Program-made: the position numbers and the translations under genes
Part shown: positions 56,250 to 64,000 of the stretch, piece by piece
How positions within the stretch are numbered: position 1 is the stretch's first letter
Layout: each line of letters begins with the position of its first letter
DNA from: Ryuthela nishihirai
Taxonomy: Eukaryota; Arthropoda; Arachnida; Araneae; Heptathelidae
Length of the DNA stretch: 64,000 nucleotides
Assembly: GCA_038380435.1 (NCBI GenBank)
Contig: JAWZYU010000011.1
Coordinates: forward strand, 73,591,501 to 73,655,500
Direction: 5' to 3'
Notes under the pieces: model-generated
Told to the model about the DNA's origin: nothing
The model's input: only the letters and a program-made list of their open reading frames with translations
The model's database searches: none

Positions 56250-57384
56250 TAATGAATTGAAGCATATTGTGTTATTCAAATGAAGAGTAAGGAAAAAAAG
56301 GTTTTGATGTAGTGGTACCTGAATCTATGGCATTCAGATAACGTGTCAGATGTTCTATCAAGTGAGCTATCCTGGCCAATCACTATTATGCTAACAGAAG
56401 AATATAAAGATATTTTCACAGTTGGGAGGTGTTCATGGCACCATCAATTGATTGAGAACAAAACATATCTAATATTCATAAAATATAGTTGCCATCTTTT
56501 CAATTCTGGTGACCTTGAATTAATTGAATCATGTTATTCTTGACACATAAATGTTTGAATTGTACCTTAGTACTTAATTAGAGAAAGTCTTATTAATGGA
56601 AATACCTATTTAAAAGAAATCAATCAACACCTGCAATTATATTTATTCATAACTATACAAATTAACCAGGGGTGGCCACCACCCCTGATTAAATAGAATA
56701 TACAATAGGAGAACAAAGGTGCCCCCCCCCCCCAAACATTTCTGTAATATACACTAAAATATTTAAATCCAAATTTAAATGAATAATAATAAAAAAACAT
56801 AATTCAATTTTCAATGAATTATGATTTTAGTGTATTCAGTGGGATGAAGGGGAGAGAAGGATGAAATACTTCAGAAAACAAATCTGTTTAAAATTTCTGT
56901 AGTATATTGCACTCCCCCTTCTTTTTTCTATTCAATATGTAGTCAGTGACTCATCACACTCAAAACTGCTGTTTCACCTTTAGGGATTTCAATGGGATTA
57001 AAATTTTATATCATTCACAAGGCTGAAGGAGGTAGTGTCAATCTATTTGTCTTGCTTTTTGCAACAGCTTATGAGGTAAGGTGTGGTTCAGGCCAAATCT
57101 GAATTGGACTTTGCCCAATCAATGAATCAGAATACATACATAACTATTTTCACTGATTTCAGTGCCACACTTGAGAGATCCAATAACATTAACAAGGAGT
57201 AATGAAAGCTAATTACTTTTTATACATTATAAGTGTGAATTACAGCTGTTTTTATCAAGTTTAACCTTACAGTGCCATGACCTTGAAAATCAGGTTCACA
57301 AAGCCTGCATATATGGGCCATGAATAATAAACTTGGTCTTTAGTAAAATAAAATTTTTTTTAAAATATTAAAATTTGAGCTAAC
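56250..57384. other. AT-rich DNA, no gene seen
   Basis: Nothing recognised. A poly-C run lies near 56722. Confidence 0.4.
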
Positions 57385-57968
57385 TTTTATCATCATCATC
57401 ATCATCCTCAAGCAGCCATGGGCTACGGAGGTCCAACCAGACCGTGCAGTTTAATTCTCCAAGCATATCTGTCCTGAGCTACATCTGCTGCATCCAGCCA
57501 CTGTACACCAATTCTAACAAGGTCCTGTTTGACATTGTCTGCCCACCGCATCCTAGGTCTCCCCCTCCTTCTGAGGCCTCCAGGCACACTGTTCATAACC
57601 CTATTCGCCAATCTATAATTATCCATACCAGCAACATGGCCAAACCAGCGGAGTCTCTCTCTGCACAATATGCTGCTTAAAGGAGGTTGCAGACTCCTTT
57701 GCCTAACCTCATCATTAGTTACAAAGTTAAACCACCTAATACCCAAGATACTGCGTAAGCATCTAGAATCAAAAGCATCTAGTTTCCTGTTATCTTGCTT
57801 ACACAGCGTCCAAGTTTCACTACCATAACTAACCCTAGAAAGAACCAAACTATTATACAGTCTAATTTTAGTCTTTAGGTGTATACGCCTATTTCTCCAC
57901 AATCTCCATAGATTCCTAAAAGTCCCGGCAGCAATACCTATTCGTCTGTTAATCTCATGCCGCACATC
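57385..57968 (-). mobile_element. RTE-like LINE copy D, 5'-truncated
   Basis: Only the last 580 bp or so of the LINE, with the (GAT)n tail at about 57390-57408. The truncation point lies at CGGCATGAGATT on the minus strand, the usual outcome of incomplete reverse transcription. Confidence 0.92.
57423..57965 (-). pseudogene. LINE copy D: C-terminal domain, uninterrupted
   Basis: 180 residues with no stop: MRHEINRRIGIAAGTFRNLW, VSYGSETWTLCKQDNRKLDA, RCLRSILGIRW, LRWFGHVAGMDNYRLANRV and GRPRMRWADNVKQDL, ending GLVGPP. The first Met is internal to the full-length protein, so this is a fragment and not a gene. It gives the cleanest view of this domain in the window. Near identity to copy C suggests recent insertion. 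Confidence 0.9.
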
Positions 57969-58386
57969 ACCATTTATATATAAAACATAGACATTTCAAA
58001 GCACCTAAAAACACTAATTTTTTAAATATTCCTCAACTTAAAACTTAGAAAATAAAAAGCCCTTTCTGTTGCTGAAACTGATATTGTATCTTTAGAACAG
58101 TCTCTCACTAGCTGGCTGAGAACTCCAGTGAGTTTAGTTATTTTGTAAACATCCCACCATCTGTTTCTCAATAAAATGAAGTCAAATGACAAAAGAACAT
58201 TTTTATTGAAGGTTTTTCAATGATTTGCATAAAAAAACAGGCCATATACAATTTTGCATATTTTGTATCAAAAACTGTTTTAGTGCCCCTAAATTATTTA
58301 TATCTATTATCATATATCTTTTATGAAAGGAATATGAAGAGAAAAATCGATATTTCTTAGATCATGTGATTGGCAACATCACATGA
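57969..58386. other. AT-rich DNA, no gene seen
   Basis: Nothing recognised. Confidence 0.4.
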
Positions 58387-58798
58387 GAGCATGATACTGG
58401 GTTGGGTTGTTTTACCTCTGAGCGGCACTTTTTGCACACCATGGGCTAAATGGCCAGGTCACATGGACCCCGAAGGCTCAGAGAAGGTTGGGGGAGGGGA
58501 CCCACTGGAACAGCTGTTGGGAGACAGATGGTAGCCTCCCATCAAGGCCATCCAGCATGTTCTTTAACGTGCACAGGGTATGGCTCTCCCGCACACGGGG
58601 CCACGGCTTAACGTCCCATCCGACGGACGGCGGCCTTTCCAAGCCCATCGGTGTCCCCTACTGACTGTGGGCAGGGCAGGGAATTTTTGTGGAGATAAAT
58701 CTCAACGCTGACCCAGCTGGGACTCGAACATGGGAACTACAGATTACGAGTCTGGAGCGCTACCCACTGAGCCACCCCCGCCCCTGAGCATGATACTG
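58387..58798 (-). repeat. SINE-A copy with 13-bp target duplication
   Basis: Full-length minus-strand SINE-A between exact GAGCATGATACTG repeats (58387-58399 and 58786-58798). All family blocks are present. Intact long target duplications mark it as one of the younger insertions. Confidence 0.92.
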
Positions 58799-59089
58799 AT
58801 GGCAAACATCTAGGTAAAGTTTCAAACTTACGACACATGTTAGTCTGTACCGATGGGATATATAGTGCATTCAGAAAGTACCGAAGAGTTTTTTTTTTTG
58901 CATTTTGTTTTGCTGATGAAAAATAGTTTCTAAAGGATAAATTACATCAATGGATATTAATCAAGCTGAACCAGAAAATTGTAAGCTTTTTGCAAAACAT
59001 TTCATTGACTCTGATTTCATCAACTCATTTGACAGAAGAATCACAACTGATTCAGATCAGTTGTGACTATTCTCAGATTCAGGAGAAGG
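58799..59089. other. AT-rich DNA with small hairpin
   Basis: TCACAACTGAT and ATCAGTTGTGA at 59041-59066 are exact complements around a TCAG loop. Nothing else is recognised; a 67-codon frame at 58990 is not identifiable. Confidence 0.5.
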
Positions 59090-59640
59090 ATATTGATTCC
59101 ACTACTTCTAGACTTATTTATGTTGCTCTCAAATATATACTGCAATTAGAAAGAATAAATTGCTTGAAGTTCAACCAAAAATTAAATCATTAGGCATACG
59201 CGACTTAAAATGGTAGCTACTTTAGGAGATATCGGATTAGGACATCATAACAAAAAATTTAATTTAAAATAATGGGACTTTTTAGTACTATTTTTAGTTA
59301 AATTGAATTAATTTCATTAGTATTCAGAATTTGCAATTTTTTAAGACTGTTTTTGCTGCTTCTGTAAAGTTCCTTTTCTGTAATAGTCAGTATGTAATGC
59401 AAATTGATATGGATGGTTTCAATCTTAAATTTTAGAAGTTAAACTATATTTGCTTTGAAATATTTTTATTTACTTTCTTACATCTATTTCCCTTTCTATT
59501 TATTTATTATTCAGTTTTTATTTCAATAATCTTGTTTTAAAACAAAATAAACTTTTTGCAACACCGCTATCTTGGAGTTTGCTGATTGGGGAAAAAATGG
59601 TATTGTATGTTGTTTGTAATCAATGACCAAAATATTATGA
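59090..59640 (+). repeat. Block sharing diverged sequence with 6115-6680
   Basis: See the 6115-6680 entry for the shared landmarks. Here the possible poly-A signal is in AAACAAAATAAACTTTTTGC near 59538. Same orientation as its partner. Confidence 0.5.
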
Positions 59641-60131
59641 ATTATATATATTAAGGTAGTGAAATATTTCAGAAAATATGGCAGAGTTAATTTTTAAACT
59701 TTTTTTACTGAATTTGAAATGCCAAAAATAGAGTAAAATCTTGCAATTTTCTTTAATGTTTATAAAATTTTACTTACCTGTATTTTGTTTTAATTTTCAT
59801 CATTTTCTTAACCCCAATTAAATGTTATTTCTTTTGTATATAATATGATCTATTTCCTGTTGATTGGTTATTTTAAAAAAATCTTAAAGTTGACTCTTTG
59901 AGTGGTGAATCTTAAAAGTTGACTCTTTGAGTGGTCACTCTGATGAAAAGCCTGGACTTTTCTCAAAGTATAATACCAAGATAAAAATTCAGAATTGACA
60001 ACAATTTTCTTATTCAAAATAGAATTTTTTTTTGTTATTCAGAAATAAATAGCCTTTATATTCATATGCATTATAATTATTTCTGCCAATTAATTTTTTT
60101 AAACTAATTTTTATTTGTATTGCCAGATGCA
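59641..60131. other. AT-rich DNA, no gene seen
   Basis: A short tandem duplication of a GTTGACTCTTTGAGTGGT unit is seen at 59889-59936. Otherwise nothing. Confidence 0.5.
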
Positions 60132-60237
60132 TTTTTTTACTACATGCCTCTATAAAAGCCCTATTAAAATGACCATATAAAAAGAACTGTATTAAATGTT
60201 TTAATAAGGCTTTTATACAGGCATACAGTAAAAAAAA
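60132..60237. repeat. Hairpin-forming inverted repeat, 38-bp arms
   Basis: The arms at 60132-60170 and 60199-60237 are complementary with a few mismatches (TACATGCCTCTATAAAAGCC versus TGTATGCCTGTATAAAAGCC on the complement). The loop is about 28 nt. It resembles a small MITE. Confidence 0.75.
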
Positions 60238-60444
60238 AATCTATAAAAGCCAATTACATGAAGAAAAAAATTAGTCATCTTTTTGTTAAATATTTCATTT
60301 TCAGAAAATCAAGAATTAAATGCTGATTAATTTGGCACACAACATGCCATAATTCCTTTCACTAGTTATTTGGCAAAAAAGTTCTTCACTTTTTTCTTGA
60401 CTGAACATAGTTGAAAATATAAATAAATTAAAAAAAAAAAATCC

Positions 60445-60505
60445 TATAAAGACAGGCTTCTGTCAGACCTCTGTGGAAAGCAGCTGCTTGAGAGGGTATT
60501 TATTT
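60445..60505 (+). repeat. SINE-C 3' fragment
   Basis: GACAGGCTTCTGTCAGACCT and CTGTGGAAAGCAGCTGCTTG with a TATTTATT tail match the SINE-C 3' end. Confidence 0.7.
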
Positions 60506-60509
60506 ATTA

Positions 60510-60733
60510 TTATCTTCCTATATTGGCCATAAAAAGTAGAAGACAAATCTAAAGCATATCAATCAGTCACCAAGTTCATATTCACTTTAAAGCAAGATAC
60601 ACCTACACCAGATTGCTGGTGACCTATCGGAACCTGGTGTTTCTTTGAAGTGAATATGTACTGAGTGACTGATTGCAGCATCGATATATTTTAGGCTTAT
60701 TTTCTACTTTTTAAGGCACATATAGGAAGATAG
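60510..60733. repeat. Foldback repeat, about 85-90 bp arms
   Basis: The arms at 60510-60592 and 60643-60733 share TATCTTCCTATAT, AAAAAGTAGAA, AATCAGTCAC and TATTCACTT.AAAG in mirrored order. The loop is about 50 bp. It directly follows the SINE-C fragment. Confidence 0.75.
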
Positions 60734-60869
60734 TGTTTTTTTTTTAAATTTTAAATCGCCACTAAAACACTTACCTTCAAAAACTTCATTTGATATACAA
60801 CTCATAAACATCAACCACATTTTTCCTTCCATTTGGAGTCGTGTTTGAGGTAATCCATATATTGGAGAT

Positions 60870-61840
60870 GTCGCAAGCTTTAATTTGAGATATGACTCAT
60901 TAAAGTCTAACCCCACCTTTTATCGGAGGAGAATAGTGTATGGGGGGGGGGGGAATTCGAAATAGTATACGATGGTCATTATATTAGCTTTCATTTGACA
61001 CCTAAATCGTAACTGTAGGTTCTCACGTTTGGAAGATATAGCAGAACGACTTTTGCATTTCCAGTTTTTTTTAGGGGGGGCAATTTTTAATAGCATATAC
61101 TTCCTGCATCCGTAGCTTTCATTTGACTTGACACATAACTGGTTACCTTTGGCATTTGTGTTCTGGTGACGTAGCAGAATATTTTTCATATTTCCCCTTT
61201 TTTAGAGGGGAAGAAGGCAGGGCAGTATTTTTTTATAGCTTATGACACTCCCTGCATCACAAGCTTTTAACTGATACATAGCTTGTGATTACAACTGTTT
61301 TCATATTTTCCCTCCCTTTTTTAGGGGGAAGAAAGCATGAGGGGGTTATTTTTTACAGCCCATGATATTGTCCCGTGACCGAGTAGTTAACATGCTTGGC
61401 TACTGATCAAAGGGAGACCTGGGTTTGAGACCCGGGTAAGGCATGGATGTTTGCGTCCCATGATCCTCACAGACCTTTTACTATGGCGTATTAAACTGAC
61501 AGGCTCCTGTCAACCTCTGTGGCAAGCAGCTGTTTGAGGACTTATTTTTATTTTTACAATACTGCCTGTGGTACAAGCTTTCATTTGACGTATAGTTTGT
61601 TACTTTCCGCACTGTAATTTTGGAGATATAATGGGAGAATAATGGGGGTTAATTTTTCACAGCCTAAGACATTCCCCATGTAAGAAGCTTTCATTTGACA
61701 TATAACTTGTTATTTCGGCGTTGGCATTCTAGAGATATAGTGGAGGAATAGTTTTTCCCATGGGAATCAATTTTTTATAGCCTATGACACTCTCCATATT
61801 GCAAGCTTTCATTGAACATCATGTTTGAAATATAAGGTGG
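60870..61840 (+). repeat. Degenerate tandem array, about 110-150 bp units, with a SINE-C insertion
   Basis: The landmark AAGCTTTCATTTGAC or a close variant recurs at 60876, 60988, 61113, 61261, 61576, 61687 and 61803. Each unit also tends to have GGAGATATAG, a CCCCCTTTTTAGGGGG-like block and a TTTTTATAGC.TATGACA block. The longer gap between 61261 and 61576 is explained by the SINE-C copy. Confidence 0.75.
61370..61556 (+). repeat. SINE-C, full copy
   Basis: The tRNA-like head, CCGAGTAGTTAACATGCTTG with B-box-like GGGTTTGAGACCC, is followed by GGTAAGGCATGGATGTTTG, CATGATCCTCACAGACCTTT, TACTATGGCGTATTAAACTG and AGGCTCCTGTCAACCTCTGT, with a T-rich end. It sits inside the tandem array. Confidence 0.75.
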
Positions 61841-62030
61841 AACAACTGTTTTGACAAATCCACAAACCGAAAAATGTCAAACAAAAAACAATAGGAAGAT
61901 AGGTAAAAAGCATGGATACAATGCCACAATTTAATTTTTTTATGCTTGTCATGGTAAGGGTTAAAGTGAAGTTTGCATTTTTGCAATTATACAAAATTAA
62001 AAACTTAAGATTTCTTGGCTTAGTAAACAA
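61841..62030. other. Spacer, no gene seen
   Basis: Nothing recognised. Confidence 0.4.
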
Positions 62031-62245
62031 TGATTAGTGCTGAGTGGTTAGCACGCCAGGTTACTGATGTAAGGGACCTGGGTTCAAGCCCCAGGTAAGG
62101 CATGGATGTTTGTGTTATTTTTCTGCTGAGGTCCTGTCATCCTCATAGACCTTCTACTATGGCATTAAACTGAAAGGCTCCTGTCAGACCTCGGTGGCAA
62201 GCAGCTGCTGGAATGGGTAATTATTTTTTTATTTATTTTTAATAA
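62031..62245 (+). repeat. SINE-C, full copy
   Basis: Head TGCTGAGTGGTTAGCACGCC, then GGGACCTGGGTTCAAGCCCC and AGGTAAGGCATGGATGTTTG; the body is as in the other full copy, ending GGCAAGCAGCTGCTGG and a T-rich tail. The head resembles a tRNA with a GTGGTTAG-type D arm. Confidence 0.8.
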
Positions 62246-63154
62246 AAAAAATTAACATATAACCTAATGCAATGTTTAAAAAAAAACTGCAGCAATAACT
62301 TACTACTTGATAGCCATCATTATAACTACTGATGTAGCATAACTCATTTATGTTACATCGCTAGTTATTATTGATAATGACATATAAATCTAAGGAAATG
62401 AAATCAAAATAGATCCGTAAAAAAAAATGAAAATTTAATTATAAAAGTATAAATAAAATACTAACTGAATTGAAAAGATATCCAATGTTGAAATGCACAG
62501 AAAACTACACATGATTATCTATTAGTGTGATCTGAATCTTGCTGTGCCATGGCCTAATTTATATAATTGAACTACACAATAAAGTTATGGTTTCAGGTTT
62601 AGTAAATGAAGAGCACAGCTAAATGCTGGGATGAATGGTAAAAAATAATTCTAGGCATATTGAAATTGGTTTAAGGCAGAAAAAATAGTGTAAAATGGAA
62701 AAAAAAATAGATGTACATACTTCATAATCGTAAAATAAATCGTACTTTGTAATCATAATCAAAATCCTCCAATTATAAAAACAAAAGTTTTGTTTAATTT
62801 TCAGGAGAATTTTGACACTTAAAAAAAAAATTAGTTTACAATAGTTCAGATCAAACTTATAAGCAGGATAGTTGGAGGAAGCTTGAAATCAGGATGTCCT
62901 TCCTCAGGAGGTTGCTTGAAATGGAGAAAAATGGAAACAAGGAAATCAGCTATGCTGTATATCACATCTAAAAACAGTAATTGACTCTCTTTATGAAATT
63001 TATATCACAGGCTCAATAAAATATTTATCAAATGAAAAGAAGCAATATTTTTTAAGCTTGAATTATGTATTTTTATAAGATATATGCAAGAAAATTTTCC
63101 AATAACTTCTATTTTGAAAAAATTGAAATTTCAGCATTACAAACTGATACAGAT
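62246..63154. other. AT-rich DNA, no gene seen
   Basis: Nothing recognised. Confidence 0.4.
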
Positions 63155-63225
63155 GTTTTTGACCTCTGTGGCAAGCAGCTGCTTGAGGGGGTATTTATTA
63201 TTTATTTTTATTTTTTATTTCAGAT
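63155..63225 (+). repeat. SINE-C 3' fragment
   Basis: GACCTCTGTGGCAAGCAGCT and GCTTGAGGGGGTATTTATTA with a T-rich tail. It overlaps a 150-codon frame at 63065-63517, which is therefore not a host gene. Confidence 0.7.
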
Positions 63226-63387
63226 TCTGCCAAAGTGTATAATCGAAGGGGATTCTGGGAGGGTTATATATATTCTTTTCCTCGACATTTACTTTGAATG
63301 CACACTGCACTTTATGGTTCTCAGTCTAAATGATACTCCATATTTTCTGCCGAGCACTGAGGTTGAATTTTTTTTCTTTCCTGAAAG

Positions 63388-63767
63388 GTATGAAATCACT
63401 CTTAACATTGATATCAAATTTAGAGCAAAAATTATCTTGAGCTGGGCAGAATATGAACCCATGACTCCTGATAACATGTCAGGTGTTCTATATTATTACA
63501 TCAATGTTTTAAGGTGATTTTCTATTACCTCTTTATTATAAATAAATTAATACGTTTGTAGCATACATTAGCATCTACTTCACGCTGCTATTTGTAAGCA
63601 GAGAAGACACTTTCTTCAAGTGACACAGATATTGTATTTGTGTACTGCAGATATGAAAGTTAATATCATTAAACTGAGGAGATCCGATCAGCAGCCAGTA
63701 GCTCAGTGGTCAGAGCATCTTCTCTTTCCTCTAAATATGATATCAATGTTATGAGTGATTTCATACC
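63388..63767. repeat. Inverted pair of SINE-B-like copies
   Basis: The left copy is in reverse: GGTATGAAATCACTCTTAAC at 63388, ATTATCTTGAGCTGGGCAGA, then the CCTGATAACATGTCAGGTG arm. The right copy runs forward from CAGTAGCTCAGTGGTCAGAG (63696) and ends GTTATGAGTGATTTCATACC (to 63767). The outer 36 bp or so of the two are complementary. The right copy lacks its middle. Confidence 0.6.
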
Positions 63768-64000
63768 ATTCTATTGATGAAACATTGAGAAATTTATTAA
63801 GTAGCTGAGTTTTTGCATTTGAGTCATGCATATTGTATATTTTAGTTGTTATCTTTATAGCTCATTTTAAAAAAATAACGAGCTGTTGCTTTCATTTTGT
63901 CACTATCAACATTCAGTTTTTTTGTTTGTTTTTTTTTCATTTTTATAATAAATGTAAAATTTTTTATTGGTTAGAGAGGGATGATTCATGTAGGATTCAT
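63768..64000. other. AT-rich DNA, no gene seen
   Basis: Nothing recognised. Confidence 0.4.

Noticed and set aside
63065..63517. 150-codon open frame as a host gene
   Set aside because: It runs through a SINE-C fragment and into a SINE-B copy, so it is repeat-derived.

Overview
The window is AT-rich animal nuclear DNA made almost entirely of transposable elements and their remains. The mix is an RTE-like LINE, a Penelope-like element with a GIY-YIG domain, mariner, several Tc1-like and hAT-like elements, a Ty3/gypsy LTR retrotransposon and three tRNA-derived SINE-like families. It points to an invertebrate, most likely an arthropod, but no host gene is recognised and the species cannot be fixed. 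There is no bacterial-type operon, CRISPR array or ribosomal RNA gene.

Layout. 0-14 kb: mostly unassigned AT-rich DNA with an old LINE 5' relic (0.8-1.25 kb), a strong short hairpin (2.5 kb), a 371-bp tandem duplication with poly-C tracts (3.4-3.96 kb), two hAT-like MITEs (9.4-10.8 kb) and SINE-A copies (12.5-13.1 kb). 14.2-15.1 kb: a Tc1-like relic with both ends. 15.6-19.2 kb: a nearly full-length LINE copy (A, minus strand). 19.7-21.8 kb: a 2.1-kb hAT-type foldback element with an 8-bp target duplication. 23.4-34.2 kb: a hAT-family transposase-like pseudogene split by a complete-ended 10.1-kb Ty3/gypsy element whose LTRs are about 99% identical but whose coding region is broken and carries a SINE. 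34.2-35.3 kb: five copies of a roughly 230-bp satellite. 36.9-45.6 kb: Tc1-like pieces, then a nest of a Penelope-like element split by a Tc1-like element, which contains a U6 snRNA/LINE chimera (LINE copy B). 47.4-51.3 kb: a second nest, a mariner split by a hAT-like MITE split by LINE copy C. 53-54.3 kb: a palindromic element with a SINE inserted. 55.0-56.2 kb: the best preserved Tc1-like copy. 57.4-58.0 kb: a 5'-truncated LINE (D). 58.4-64 kb: SINE copies, hairpins and a degenerate 115-bp tandem array.

How the parts relate. LINE copies A, B, C and D are one family. They share an upstream region, an APE-type endonuclease, a YADD reverse transcriptase, a conserved C-terminal domain and a (GAT)n 3' tail. 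No copy is intact, and A and B share one nonsense codon. The SINEs have no coding capacity and presumably used LINE machinery. The most informative signals are the order of insertions readable from target duplications and rejoined reading frames, and the U6-LINE junction, which looks like RT template switching at the LINE 5' end.
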